From NCBI RefSeq assembly GCF_903970965.1, contig NZ_CAJCKW010000001.1, positions 248,001-312,000 on the forward strand: a DNA stretch of 64,000 nucleotides. Reading direction: 5' to 3'. Made by a program: the position numbers and the translations under genes. This stretch comes from Aureimonas sp. ME7. GTDB lineage: Bacteria > Pseudomonadota > Alphaproteobacteria > Rhizobiales > Rhizobiaceae. Shown here piece by piece: positions 35,601 through 43,293 of this stretch (position 1 is its first letter; each line of letters starts with the position of its first letter). Under the pieces are notes generated by a model, which worked only from the letters and a program-made list of their open reading frames with translations, was not told where the DNA came from and did no database searches.

Positions 35601-36124
35601 CGGGCGGGCGCGGCGATGTCGCCGGGCTCGTTCTGGTGCGCCAGCGGCCGGGCTCGGCCAAGGGCGTCATCTTCATGACGATCGAGGACGAAACGGGCGT
35701 CGCCAACGTCGTCGTGTGGACCAAGATCTTCGAACGGTTCCGCCCGGTGGTGCTGGGCGGGCGCTTCGTGCGCGTGCGCGGACGCGTCCAGGCCGATCGC
35801 GGGGTGATCCATCTCGTGGCGGAAACGATCGAGGACCTGACGCCGCTCCTGTCGCGCCTTGCCGAACGGGGCCTGGAGGGGGCGCGCATCCTCCAGCCGA
35901 CCGACCACGTGAAGAGCCCCTTGCGCCATCCCCCGCCGCCGCGCCCGCTGCCGGCGATCCGGGGGGACGGGGCGGATGCCGCCACCGCGTTCGACGCGGC
36001 GCTCGCCTCCGCCGACGAGGTGCGCCGCCCGGCGCGCGTCGTCCTGCCCTCGACGCGCGCGGTGGACGAGGATGCCGCGCGCGAGATCCGCACCGTCTTG
36101 CCGAAGGGGCGCAACTTTCACTAG
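32654..36124 (+). CDS. dnaE2: Error-prone DNA polymerase DnaE2 (ImuC)
   Basis: 1156 residues from the ATG at 32654, which has a GAAGGA ribosome site; a GTG at 32633 overlapping the imuB stop would add 7. The N-terminal PHP domain begins CEVGAASNFSFLRGASKPGEMV. The polymerase palm carries PDIDVDFEHERRDEIIDWIY near residue 386, which includes the catalytic aspartates. GRGSAANSIVCFCIGIT, PGPIQGDMVHPYLRRR, GYGFPESHAASFALLVYASAF and a C-terminal OB fold (FMTIEDETGVANVVVW) follow. It is the translesion polymerase of the imu mutasome and contributes to damage-induced mutation. Its long reverse frame (33335-36121) is a shadow. Confidence 0.96.
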   Translation: MAPGPGFCEVGAASNFSFLRGASKPGEMVVAAQALRLGGLGLADRNTVSGVVRAYGQARAAGFPFRPGARLVFADGSPDILAYPRDRAAWGRLCRLLTVGNLRAEKGSCLLALPDLLEGGEGINLAVLAPPAIGGAGEACEAAMARLGDTLQRLREAHGSAVRLGLSVCHDGGDARRLARGGRLADVLGTPMLATNDAFYHVADRRPLADVLVAIREHTPLARAGRLLSVNAERHLKHEGEMLRLFRGYEGAIGEARRFFEELRFDLKSLKYDYPDEALRLGVSPLDELRRLAVEGARDRYPGGVPRRIFEQIEQELSLIAEKKYEPYFLTVHRIVEAARGMGILCQGRGSAANSIVCFCIGITSVDPDVAGLLFDRFLSKERDEPPDIDVDFEHERRDEIIDWIYDAYGRDSAAIAATVISYRARSSLREVGKAFGLSEDAVSALSGSVWGYGPADMGDREAEGAGLSSADPTVARVLHFARELNEFPRHLSQHVGGFVLTRGRVDETVPVHNTGSKGRIIVEWDKDDLDELEILKIDILALGMLSALRRAFDMLNRLYPGEATADGRAAALATLPMEKRNEPVWRMTHRADTLGTFQIESRAQMTMLPKLQPNEFYDLVIQVAIVRPGPIQGDMVHPYLRRRMGLEEVEYPKDELRDILERTCGVPLFQEQVMRIAMVAGGFSGGEADNLRRAMATFKRTGQVKDFGDRMIAGMVANGYTEDFARRCFAQIEGFAGYGFPESHAASFALLVYASAFIKCHYPDVFCAAILNAQPMGFYAPAQLVRDAREHGVEVRAVCINASRWDALLEPTGFDPARVAPRHREMAGAIRTRHAVRLGFGQVKGLSEKEMARLVWVRDTSGPFDSVRDLWRRTGLHRRAIERLADADAFAGLGLPRRDALWAAQALDEGVAVERLPLFEGASGELQPEDEVSLPRMPMGEEVVNDYRFLSLSLKAHPVSFLRADLARRGITPTSRLEATRSGGRGDVAGLVLVRQRPGSAKGVIFMTIEDETGVANVVVWTKIFERFRPVVLGGRFVRVRGRVQADRGVIHLVAETIEDLTPLLSRLAERGLEGARILQPTDHVKSPLRHPPPPRPLPAIRGDGADAATAFDAALASADEVRRPARVVLPSTRAVDEDAAREIRTVLPKGRNFH

Positions 36125-36159
36125 GTCTGACGACCGTTCGCCCGCGCAGGAGCATCGCC

Positions 36160-36447
36160 ATGGAACAGACCGCCCCCGGCCCCCGCATCACCATCCGCTA
36201 CTGCACGCAGTGCCAGTGGCTTCTGCGCTCGGCCTGGCTGGCGCAGGAACTCCTGCAGACCTTCGGACCGGACCTGGGCGAAGTCGCTCTCCTGCCGGGA
36301 ACGGGGGGCATCTTCGAGGTCGCCTACGAGGGCGAGACGATCTGGGAGCGCAAGGCAGACGGCGGCTTTCCCGAGGCCAAGGTCCTCAAACAGCGGGTGC
36401 GCGACCGGCTCGACCCCGACCGCAGCCTCGGCCACAGCGATCGCTGA
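36160..36447 (+). CDS. SelT/SelW/SelH (Rdx) family protein
   Basis: 95 residues. ITIRYCTQCQWLLRSAWLAQELLQTF contains the CxxC redox motif (Cys15, Cys18) at the tip of a thioredoxin-like fold. LLPGTGGIFEVAYEGETIWERKADGGFPEAKVLKQRVRD is the conserved remainder. In bacteria the selenocysteine of eukaryotic SelW is replaced by Cys, as here. A thiol-redox role is likely. It lies 35 nt after dnaE2 on the same strand and might be cotranscribed, although it has no known link to mutagenesis. Confidence 0.93.
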   Translation: MEQTAPGPRITIRYCTQCQWLLRSAWLAQELLQTFGPDLGEVALLPGTGGIFEVAYEGETIWERKADGGFPEAKVLKQRVRDRLDPDRSLGHSDR

Positions 36448-36454
36448 AGGCCAT

Positions 36455-36489
36455 GAAAAAAGGCCGCCGCGTTTCCGCGCGACGGCCTC
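36455..36489 (-). terminator. Rho-independent terminator of the DUF1236 gene
   Basis: A 10-bp stem at 36462-36487 is followed on the minus strand by six T residues. One mismatch on the plus strand becomes a G-U pair in minus-strand RNA, which supports this orientation. Confidence 0.8.
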
Positions 36490-36509
36490 CCGTGCGAAAT
36501 GCGGACGGC

Positions 36510-36944
36510 TTACTGCGCGTAGTAGATGACCTTACGATCCGTGCGCGAGACGATCACCGGCTGGTTGTTCGAGGTGTAGAAATACTCGTAGTCCGGGTTG
36601 GACGGCACCGGGACGAGCGTCACCGTGCCGGGAATGACGGAGCCTTGCGTGATCTCGCCGTCCACGATCACCGGCTGGGTCGGGTTGGCGACGACGTACT
36701 GGCGCACCTCGTCGGGTGCCGAGGCCGCGCCGCCGATCACCGTGCCGGCGACGCCGCCGACGACGGCGCCAACCGGGCCGCCGACGAGCGCGCCCGCGAC
36801 GGCGCCCGTGCCCGCGCCCGCCAGCGTGCCGGCGGCCTGCTCGCCCTCGCTTTTGGGCTCGGTCGTGGTGACGACGGTGGTCTGGGCCAGAACCGGACCG
36901 GCCAGGAGACCGAGGGCGGCGGTGGCGAGAAGGATGCGACGCAT
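36510..36944 (-). CDS. DUF1236 domain protein, exported
   Basis: 144 residues with a clear signal peptide (MRRILLATAALGLLAGPVLAQ). A Gly/Ala-rich glycine-zipper segment follows at about 38-75 (GTLAGAGTGAVAGALVGGPVGAVVGG). The C-terminal DUF1236 part contains EVRQYVVANPTQPVIVDGEITQGSVIPGTVTLVPVP and YEYFYTSNNQPVIVSRTDRKVIYYAQ. The family is largely confined to Rhizobiales and its function is unknown; the zipper suggests envelope association. A single gene with its own terminator. Confidence 0.92.
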   Translation of the reverse strand: MRRILLATAALGLLAGPVLAQTTVVTTTEPKSEGEQAAGTLAGAGTGAVAGALVGGPVGAVVGGVAGTVIGGAASAPDEVRQYVVANPTQPVIVDGEITQGSVIPGTVTLVPVPSNPDYEYFYTSNNQPVIVSRTDRKVIYYAQ

Positions 36945-37034
36945 GGGTGTTGTTCCTGAAAAGATCTGTCCCTGTGGCGCGCTAATTCGCCACAGGGGCG
37001 ATCGGTTCCATCCGCATCGCCGCGAGACGCGCGA

Positions 37035-37397
37035 TCAGGCCGGCTGACCGGCGACGACCCGCACCTTGCGCGGATCGAAGGCGAGATAACCGGCGATCCC
37101 CTCCGAGCCCGGCTTCGGCGTCTCGTAGGACCAGACCGCGTCCTCCTCGCCGTAGCCCTCCGCCGAGATCGACCAGTAGCGCGCCTCGCCCTTCAGCGGG
37201 CAGGTGGTGCGCTTGGCCGATTCGTGCAGAAAGGCCATCTCCACATGCTCGCGCGGCACGTAGATCACCGGGTCGCGCGTGCCCTCGAACAGCTGGACAG
37301 CCTCTGTCGTGGAGCCGATCACGGCGTCGTGGAACAGGACCTGGACCGGCCGCGTCTCGGGCTCGATGCGAATCGGTGTCGGGGAAACGGCGGACAT
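37035..37397 (-). CDS. DUF427 family protein
   Basis: 120 residues. It shows the DUF427 pattern: RPVQVLFHDAVIGSTTEAVQLFEG, VIYVPREHVEMAFLHESAKRTTCPLKGEARYWSI and AVWSYETPKPGSEGIAGYLAFDP. The fold is a beta-rich barrel of unknown function, common in bacteria and fungi. It is transcribed divergently from the ECF sigma gene, with about 150 nt between the starts. Confidence 0.92.
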   Translation of the reverse strand: MSAVSPTPIRIEPETRPVQVLFHDAVIGSTTEAVQLFEGTRDPVIYVPREHVEMAFLHESAKRTTCPLKGEARYWSISAEGYGEEDAVWSYETPKPGSEGIAGYLAFDPRKVRVVAGQPA

Positions 37398-37548
37398 GGC
37401 TTTCCTCCTCGGGGAATTTCATGGGATATGGAGCCCCAATCGAGCCGGGCGCCATCCGGTTCCCACCCCGATTCGGCGCCGGCTTTTCGTTTCGCCTTCG
37501 ATTCCCTCGTCGGATCGAAATCGTTCGCCGCGGCGCGGGAGAGCTGGA

Positions 37549-38118
37549 ATGTCGACGGGGCCGACATCGGTGCAAGCGCGCCGACGCCTGACGGATGCCC
37601 TGGCCGAGGTCGCCGGCGGCGATCGCGCCGCCTTGCGCACCGTCTACGATCTCACCTCCGCGAAGCTTTTCGGCGTGACCTTGCGTATCTTGCACGACGA
37701 GGCCGAGGCCGAGGACGTGCTGCAGGACGTGTATCTGACGATTTGGAGGCGCGCGGAAAGCTTCGACCCCGAGCGCTCGAGCCCGATCACCTGGCTGTGC
37801 ACGATCGCGCGCAACCGGGCGATCGACCGGTTGCGCGCCCTGGGTCCCCACGGCGGGCAAGCGGGGATCGAAGGGGCGGAGGACGTCGCCGACGACCGGC
37901 CGGACGCCCTGGAGACGCTGGAAACCAGCGACGAGGCGCGGCGCCTTTCCGCCTGCCTCGACGCGCTGGAGCCGCGCGCCCGCGAGGCGATCCGCTCCGC
38001 CTTCTTCGGCGGACGGACCTACGAGGACCTGGCACGGGCGGCCGATATGCCGCTCGGCACGATGAAAAGCGTCATCCGACGCGGTTTGATGCGGTTGAAG
38101 GGATGTCTGGAAACATGA
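37549..38118 (+). CDS. ECF-type RNA polymerase sigma factor
   Basis: 189 residues from an ATG with a GGAG ribosome site. Region 2 is seen as DRAALRTVYDLTSAKLFGVTLRILHDEAEAEDVLQDVYLTIWRRAESFDP, with SPITWLCTIARNRAIDRLRAL completing it. Region 4 is LDALEPRAREAIRSAFFGGRTYEDLARAADMPLGTMKSVIRRGLMRLKGCL, with a helix-turn-helix. It directs RNA polymerase to stress promoters when released by its anti-sigma factor, which is encoded next with a 4-nt overlap. The inducing signal is not evident. Confidence 0.94.
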   Translation: MSTGPTSVQARRRLTDALAEVAGGDRAALRTVYDLTSAKLFGVTLRILHDEAEAEDVLQDVYLTIWRRAESFDPERSSPITWLCTIARNRAIDRLRALGPHGGQAGIEGAEDVADDRPDALETLETSDEARRLSACLDALEPRAREAIRSAFFGGRTYEDLARAADMPLGTMKSVIRRGLMRLKGCLET

Positions 38119-38849
38119 GCGCGGGCGACGGCAAGGAGCAGGAGGGGCATGAGACCCTGGCCGGCGAATACGCGCTCGGCCTTCTGACCCCGATGGAGCG
38201 CCGGGCGGCCGAGCGGCGCATGCTCCGCGACCGGGCGCTGGCGAGCGAGGTCGCGGCCTGGGAGGCCCGGCTTCATCCGCTGGCGGCCTCGGTCGAACCC
38301 GTCTCGCCGCCCGCCCGCCTTTGGCAGGCGATCGAGGAGGAACTCGGCCCCGCCGTCCGGCCCGCCCGTTCGGCCTCCCCGCCGGCCGCTGCCCGGCGCC
38401 GCGTCGCCGCCTTCTGGCAATGGCTGGCGATCGGATCCATGGGGCTTGCCGCCGCGAGCCTCGCTGGTCTGGCGCTGACCCTGTCCGGTCCCTTGCCCGC
38501 CGCGCCGCCGACGCTCACCGCCTCCATCGCCCCCGAAGGCGGCGCGCCGCTCTTCGTCGCGGTGATCGATCCGGGAAGCGGGCAGGCGACCCTGATGCCG
38601 GTGGCGCTCGGGATGGGGAACGGCCGGGTGCCCGAGCTTTGGCTCGTGCCCGCCGGCGGAGCCCCGATCTCGCTCGGCCTCATGAACCCGGCCGCCCCCT
38701 TGCGCATGAACCTGCACGATCATGCCGGCATGGAGATGATGCGCACGCCCGGCGCCGCGCTCGCCGTGTCCATGGAGCCCGAGGGCGGCTCGCCCACCGG
38801 CCAGCCGACCGGGCCGGTGGTCGGGCAGGGTGCTCTCCACGAGATCTGA
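38115..38849 (+). CDS. RskA-type membrane anti-sigma factor
   Basis: 244 residues. The cytoplasmic N-terminus ETLAGEYALGLLTPMERRAAERRMLRDRALASEVAAWEARLHPLA is the zinc-less anti-sigma helix bundle. A membrane helix follows at about 100-125 (WQWLAIGSMGLAAASLAGLALTL). The outer RskA domain contains PLFVAVIDPGSGQATLMPVAL and RVPELWLVPAGGAPISLGLM. It would hold the preceding ECF sigma at the membrane and release it on a signal. Its ATG overlaps the sigma stop (ATGA), so the pair is made in fixed ratio. Confidence 0.92.
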   Translation: MSAGDGKEQEGHETLAGEYALGLLTPMERRAAERRMLRDRALASEVAAWEARLHPLAASVEPVSPPARLWQAIEEELGPAVRPARSASPPAAARRRVAAFWQWLAIGSMGLAAASLAGLALTLSGPLPAAPPTLTASIAPEGGAPLFVAVIDPGSGQATLMPVALGMGNGRVPELWLVPAGGAPISLGLMNPAAPLRMNLHDHAGMEMMRTPGAALAVSMEPEGGSPTGQPTGPVVGQGALHEI

Positions 38850-38866
38850 CCGGGGGTCCGTCGCCG

Positions 38867-39793
38867 TCAGGCGAAGGCGGCAAGCGCCTCGCGAATGCCG
38901 GCGGGGATCGAGCCCATGTGGTCGCCCGGCACCGTGCGGTGCTCGGCGCGGCCGCCGGCGGCCCGGGCGCGCGCCACCGCAAGGTCGATCGCACGGGCCG
39001 AACGTGTTTCCCGGTCGCCGTGCGACATGAGGACGGGGCAGCGAAAGCCGGACGCGAAGCACACGGCCGAGCGCATCTCCACCTCGCGCGGGTCCGACAG
39101 GTCGAACGGCGCGTCGGCGGCGAAGCGCTGGAAGAAGAGGCGCGTGTCGGGCGAGGGGGAAAGCGCCGCCGCGCCCGCGAAATCGCCGGCAAGCGCCGCC
39201 AGAAGCGTCAGCGTGCCCCCGACGCTGTGGCCGCACACGAAGACACGCGCGGGATCGACGCCCGGGCGGGCGCGCAACGCTTGCGCCGCGGCCAGAACGT
39301 CGTCGGTTTCGTCGTAGAAGGCCGAAAAGTCGCCCGGCTGGCCGTTCTCGCCGCGCATCGTCGGCATCAGGGCGTGAAAGCCCGCCGCGACGAAGGGCGC
39401 CGCCAGACCCCCCCAATGTCCGTGCCAGATCGCGTTGCCGCCATGAAGCACGAGAACCGCCGGCTTGAGGGAGGAGGCTCCCTCCACGGGGCTCGCCCAG
39501 GCGACGAGCTCGCGGCCTCCCGAGGGGTAGCGGAGCGCCTCCGCCCCATCCGGCGCGCCGAGCGCGTCGCCCCCGTCGGGCGCCGGCCCGCGGCGCACGA
39601 GCCTGGTGCGAAAGCCGGCGCGCGCCGCGCGGTAGTCGTTGCCCAGAAGCGGCGCCTCGGGCAGGGGGGCGGGTTCGGGCGCGGCGGCCGAGCCTGCGCG
39701 GGTGGCGAAGGGCGCTGCCGCGATCGCGGCGAGAACGGTGCGGCGGGACAGGAGCACGGGGGGAAACTCCATGGGGACGGGAACAGGGTTCAT
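38867..39793 (-). CDS. Exported alpha/beta hydrolase (dienelactone hydrolase-like)
   Basis: 308 residues. The N-terminus has a probable Tat signal (LSRRTVLAAIAAAPFATRAGSA). The hydrolase core shows KPAVLVLHGGNAIWHGHWG (oxyanion loop), the nucleophile elbow VCGHSVGGTLTLLAAL, CPVLMSHGDRETRSA (region of the acidic residue) and HRTVPGDHMGSIPAGIREAL (catalytic His). The family hydrolyses esters or lactones; the true substrate is unknown. It converges on the anti-sigma gene, with 17 nt between stops. Confidence 0.82.
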   Translation of the reverse strand: MNPVPVPMEFPPVLLSRRTVLAAIAAAPFATRAGSAAAPEPAPLPEAPLLGNDYRAARAGFRTRLVRRGPAPDGGDALGAPDGAEALRYPSGGRELVAWASPVEGASSLKPAVLVLHGGNAIWHGHWGGLAAPFVAAGFHALMPTMRGENGQPGDFSAFYDETDDVLAAAQALRARPGVDPARVFVCGHSVGGTLTLLAALAGDFAGAAALSPSPDTRLFFQRFAADAPFDLSDPREVEMRSAVCFASGFRCPVLMSHGDRETRSARAIDLAVARARAAGGRAEHRTVPGDHMGSIPAGIREALAAFA

Positions 39794-39895
39794 CCCGCGC
39801 CCGGCTCAAGGCGGTTTCGTGGCGTGGCGACCGGCATCACGCGCGACCTCGTCGCGCCGACGCGATGTCAGGCACACGATACATCAGGAGACATC

Positions 39896-40423
39896 ATGGA
39901 CCCACGACACGTCGTCTTGTCGGGCTGCTCGGGCGGGGGCAAGTCGACCCTCCTCGCCGAACTGGAGCGCCGGGGCTTTCGCACCGTCCCCGAGCCCGGT
40001 CGCCGGATCGTCGAGGAAGAGCTGCTGGGAACCGGTGCCGCCCTTCCCTGGATCGACCTTGCGGCCTTCGCCCGCCGCGCTCTGGAGATCGCGGCGGCCG
40101 ACCGGACGCGCGAGGTGGGCGGGGCGGGTTGGGTCTTCTTCGATCGCGGTCTGGTGGATGCCGCGGTCGCGCTCGCATATGCGACCGGGCTGCCCGCTCC
40201 CGATGCTCTCGCTCCCTACGAGCGTTATCATGCCCGCGTCTTCATGACCCCGCCCTGGCCCGAGATCCATGTGCGCGACGACGCGCGACGGCACGATCTC
40301 GCCGAGGGACGAGCGGAATACGACCGCCTCCTGATCGCCTATCGCGCGCTCGGCTACGACGTGCTGATTCTGCCGAAGACGAGCGTCGGCAAACGGGCGG
40401 ACTTCGTGCTGCGTCATCTCTGA
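39896..40423 (+). CDS. AAA family ATPase (AAA_28 type), kinase-like P-loop protein
   Basis: 175 residues with an AGGAG ribosome site. The P-loop GCSGGGKST is at residues 10-18. RGFRTVPEPGRRIVEEELLGTGAALPWIDLAAFARRALEIA and WVFFDRGLVDAAVALAY match the AAA_28 group of small P-loop proteins, which resemble nucleoside or NAD-salvage kinases. VFMTPPWPEIHVRDDARRHDLAEGRAEYDRL completes the pattern. The substrate is not known. The ATG sits close downstream of the divergent hydrolase. Confidence 0.85.
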   Translation: MDPRHVVLSGCSGGGKSTLLAELERRGFRTVPEPGRRIVEEELLGTGAALPWIDLAAFARRALEIAAADRTREVGGAGWVFFDRGLVDAAVALAYATGLPAPDALAPYERYHARVFMTPPWPEIHVRDDARRHDLAEGRAEYDRLLIAYRALGYDVLILPKTSVGKRADFVLRHL

Positions 40424-40489
40424 GGCGATGCGCTTGTCCCCAAGATCGGATCCAGCTTTTTTCCGGGAAATGCTCTAGGGACGGGACCC

Positions 40490-40648
40490 ATGAACAAGCT
40501 CTTCTCGTTCCTGATCATCCTGGTGATGGCGCTTCAGATCGTGCGCCCGATCGGGCTGCCCGGCCTTCGCCGGCGCGGCGACTTCTGGAAGCTGGCGATC
40601 GTGGCGATGGTCTTGTTCGGCCTCGACGTCTTGCTGCGCCCGCACTGA
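40490..40648 (+). CDS. Small two-helix membrane protein of 52 residues
   Basis: The product begins MNKLFSFLIILVMALQIVRP, then IGLPGLRRRGDFWKLAIVAM, and ends in VLFGLDVLLRPH. That gives two hydrophobic helices joined by a basic loop with the RRRGDFWK motif. Similar short proteins occur in Rhizobiales genomes as hypothetical proteins, but no function is known to me. It lies about 115 nt before murA on the same strand and could be cotranscribed. The ATG follows GGGACGGGACCC. Confidence 0.72.
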   Translation: MNKLFSFLIILVMALQIVRPIGLPGLRRRGDFWKLAIVAMVLFGLDVLLRPH

Positions 40649-40762
40649 CCTCGAGGCGAAAGCCTTCGGACCCACCCGATTTGCCCCCCGCCCCCGCCTC
40701 ATGTAGAGGACCGGGCTTCCGGCTCCTTTGCCCGCGTTTGAAGCATATCGAGGCCCCAAGTC

Positions 40763-42052
40763 ATGGATCGCATTCGCATTCGCGGCGGCAACGCCCTCAA
40801 CGGCACGATCCCGATCTCGGGCGCCAAAAACGCCGCCCTGCCGCTGATGATCGCCTCGCTCCTCACGGACGACACGCTGACGCTGGAGAACGTGCCGCAC
40901 CTAGCCGACGTCGAGCAGCTGATTCGCATCCTCGGCAACCACGGCGTCGACTACACCGTGTCGGGCAAGCGGCTGGCGACGCAGGCCTCGTCGGGACGCA
41001 CCATCCACTTCACCGCCCGCACCATCGTCGACACCACCGCCCCTTACGAGCTCGTCTCGAAGATGCGCGCGAGCTTCTGGGTGATCGGGCCGCTTCTGGC
41101 GCGTTGTCACAAGGCGCGCGTGTCCCTGCCGGGCGGTTGCGCCATCGGCACGCGGCCGGTGGATCTCTTCATCGAGGGCCTGCAGGCGCTCGGCGCCACG
41201 ATCGACATCGACGCCGGCTATGTCGTCGCCGAGGCCAAGGGCGGGCTCGTCGGCAACCGCTACACCTTCCCCAAGGTCTCGGTCGGCGCGACGCACGTCA
41301 TGCTGATGGCCGCGACGCTGGCCAAAGGCCAAACGGTGATCGAGAACGCGGCGCGCGAGCCGGAGGTGGCCGATCTTGCCGCCTGCCTCAACGCGATGGG
41401 TGCCAAGATTTCGGGCGCCGGCACCTCGACGATCACGATCGACGGCGTCTCCGCCCTGTCGGGCGCGCGCCACCGCGTCCTGCCCGACCGGATCGAGACC
41501 GGCACCTATGCCATGGCCGTTGCGATGACGGGCGGCGACGTGACGCTGGAGGGCACTCGCTCCGACCTTCTCCAGACGGCGCTGACGGCGCTCGGCGACG
41601 CCGGGGCCGAGATCACCGACACGGCGGACGGCATGCGCATCGTGCGCAACGGCGGCGGCATCCGGCCGGTGGACGTCGTCACCGACCCGTTCCCCGGCTT
41701 CCCGACCGATCTCCAGGCCCAGTTCATGGCGCTGATGACGCGCTCGGACGGCGTCTCGCACATCACCGAGACGATCTTCGAGAACCGTTTCATGCACGTC
41801 CAGGAACTGGCGCGTCTCGGGGCGAAGATTTCGCTTTCGGGCCAGATGGCGCGCATTGAGGGCGTGCCGCGCCTTGTCGGCGCGCCGGTGATGGCGACCG
41901 ATCTTCGCGCCTCGGTGTCCCTCGTCATCGCCGGGTTGGTGGCGGATGGCGAGACCATCGTCAACCGCGTCTACCATCTCGATCGCGGCTTCGAGCGCCT
42001 GGAGGAAAAGCTTGGCGCCTGCGGGGCGGAGGTGGAACGCATCTCCGGCTGA
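40763..42052 (+). CDS. murA: UDP-N-acetylglucosamine 1-carboxyvinyltransferase
   Basis: 429 residues. It catalyses the first committed step of peptidoglycan synthesis, transfer of enolpyruvate from PEP to UDP-GlcNAc. Seen are [17 protein letters not shown] with the catalytic Lys22-Asn23 pair, [23 protein letters not shown] with the active-site Cys126 (the fosfomycin target), [16 protein letters not shown] and [18 protein letters not shown]. Cys rather than Asp at the active site predicts the usual fosfomycin-sensitive type. It is followed at 175 nt by infA, without the hisD block common in related genomes. Confidence 0.97.
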   Translation: MDRIRIRGGNALNGTIPISGAKNAALPLMIASLLTDDTLTLENVPHLADVEQLIRILGNHGVDYTVSGKRLATQASSGRTIHFTARTIVDTTAPYELVSKMRASFWVIGPLLARCHKARVSLPGGCAIGTRPVDLFIEGLQALGATIDIDAGYVVAEAKGGLVGNRYTFPKVSVGATHVMLMAATLAKGQTVIENAAREPEVADLAACLNAMGAKISGAGTSTITIDGVSALSGARHRVLPDRIETGTYAMAVAMTGGDVTLEGTRSDLLQTALTALGDAGAEITDTADGMRIVRNGGGIRPVDVVTDPFPGFPTDLQAQFMALMTRSDGVSHITETIFENRFMHVQELARLGAKISLSGQMARIEGVPRLVGAPVMATDLRASVSLVIAGLVADGETIVNRVYHLDRGFERLEEKLGACGAEVERISG

Positions 42053-42089
42053 CGGCGAAAGCTAGAAACGGGCGGAATCGCGGGCAAGC

Positions 42090-42118
42090 CTTGCTTTTTG
42101 CTGCGCGACGTCCGATCT
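42090..42118 (+). promoter_or_regulatory. Possible promoter of the infA-maf-yacG operon
   Basis: CTTGCT at 42090-42095 and CGATCT at 42113-42118 are separated by 17 nt. Each matches 4 of 6 bases of the rhizobial CTTGAC/CTATAT type. It lies 110 nt upstream of infA, in the only large gap before the operon. Confidence 0.35.
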
Positions 42119-42227
42119 AGGGCTCGAAATTCCAGGAACTAAGGAGGCCGCCCGCGACGGACGGTCCCGATTTGACGAGGGGCGGCGCCAGGGTGCGACC
42201 GGCCCCGATACGAGGTCCGATACACGC

Positions 42228-42446
42228 ATGGCGAAAGAAGAAGTTCTCGAGTTTCCCGGCACGGTCACCGAACTGCTGCCCAACGCGACCTTCCGCATCA
42301 AGCTCGAGAACGAACACGAGATCATCGCCCACACGGCCGGCCGCATGCGCAAGAACCGCATCCGCGTCCTGACGGGCGACAAGGTGCTCGTCGAGATGAC
42401 GCCCTACGATCTGACCAAGGGCCGCATCACCTACCGCTTCAAGTAG
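42228..42446 (+). CDS. infA: Translation initiation factor IF-1
   Basis: 72 residues, the universal length. It is one S1/OB domain: [69 protein letters not shown], almost invariant across proteobacteria. IF-1 occupies the ribosomal A site during initiation. First gene of a tight cluster with maf (7-nt gap) and yacG. Confidence 0.98.
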   Translation: MAKEEVLEFPGTVTELLPNATFRIKLENEHEIIAHTAGRMRKNRIRVLTGDKVLVEMTPYDLTKGRITYRFK

Positions 42447-42453
42447 GGCGTCC

Positions 42454-43086
42454 ATGCCCGCCAAGCCCCATAGCGCGCTGGTCCTGGCGTCCGCTTCGCC
42501 GCGCCGGCTGGAGCTTCTTCAGCAGGTCGGCATCGAGCCGGCACGCCTCCTCGGTGCGGACGTGGACGAGACGCCCGAACGCTCCGAGCACCCGCGCTCG
42601 CTCGCCAAGCGCCTGTCGCGGCTGAAGGCCATTACCGCCTTCGAGGCGCTGAAGGCGCGGGGCGAGGCGAAGGATTGCTTCGTGCTGGGCGCCGACACGG
42701 TGGTCTCGCTCGGCCGGCAGGTGATCCCGAAGGCCGAGATCGAGGAGGACGCGGTGACCAACCTGCGCCTTCTGTCGGGGCGCGCGCACCGGGTGTTCAC
42801 CGGGGTCTGCGTCGTCACCCCGTCCGGCAAGGCGCGCCAGCGCCTCGTGGAAACGCGCATCCGCTTCAAGCGCCTGTCGCGCGAGGACATCGAGCGTTAC
42901 GTCGCGTCGGGCGAATGGCGCGGCAAGGCGGGCGGCTATGCCATCCAGGGGCTGGCCGGCGGCTTCGTGGTGCGCCTCGTCGGCTCCTATTCCAACGTCG
43001 TCGGCCTGCCGCTTTACGAAACGCTGTCGCTTCTGACGGGCGAGGGCTTCGTCCTGTCCGCCCCCGGCGCCGTTCCCGCGGTTTGA
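42454..43086 (+). CDS. maf: Maf family nucleotide pyrophosphatase
   Basis: 210 residues. The N-terminus [19 protein letters not shown] is the Maf nucleotide-binding loop. [46 protein letters not shown] holds the catalytic Asp and conserved Gly-Arg. [36 protein letters not shown] is the C-terminal family block. Maf proteins hydrolyse dTTP, UTP or modified NTPs to monophosphates and may clean the nucleotide pool. Encoded between infA and yacG, a conserved order in Rhizobiales. Confidence 0.95.
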   Translation: MPAKPHSALVLASASPRRLELLQQVGIEPARLLGADVDETPERSEHPRSLAKRLSRLKAITAFEALKARGEAKDCFVLGADTVVSLGRQVIPKAEIEEDAVTNLRLLSGRAHRVFTGVCVVTPSGKARQRLVETRIRFKRLSREDIERYVASGEWRGKAGGYAIQGLAGGFVVRLVGSYSNVVGLPLYETLSLLTGEGFVLSAPGAVPAV

Positions 43087-43097
43087 GGCCAAACGCC

Positions 43098-43289
43098 GTG
43101 AGCGCCGAGGTCACGCCCCTTCGCCCGCGTCGCAAATGCCCGGAATGCGGGCAGGCGTCCGAGCGCGCCCATTTCCCGTTCTGCTCGCCGCGCTGCAAGG
43201 CGGTGGATCTCAATCGCTGGCTGTCGGGCGCTTATGTGATCGCCGGGCCGGAGGAGGAATCCAGCCCCGGCGACGACGGGCGCGGCTGA
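43098..43289 (+). CDS. yacG: DNA gyrase inhibitor YacG, zinc-binding
   Basis: 63 residues from a GTG. Four cysteines (Cys14, Cys17, Cys29 and Cys33) in KCPECGQ and [23 protein letters not shown] form the zinc site of YacG, which binds GyrB and blocks DNA cleavage. The C-terminal tail is short and acidic. It lies 11 nt after maf. Its stop is 4 nt from the end of the convergent cysteine peptidase gene. Confidence 0.94.
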   Translation: MSAEVTPLRPRRKCPECGQASERAHFPFCSPRCKAVDLNRWLSGAYVIAGPEEESSPGDDGRG

Positions 43290-43293
43290 CGGG

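Noticed and set aside
33335-36121. Long minus-strand open frame opposite dnaE2
   Set aside because: Low-complexity Arg/His/Asp-rich product without family motifs; the plus strand encodes DnaE2 over the same span.
37279-37548. N-terminal extension of the ECF sigma factor
   Set aside because: The extra 90 residues are not sigma-like, and the ATG at 37549 has a good ribosome site.
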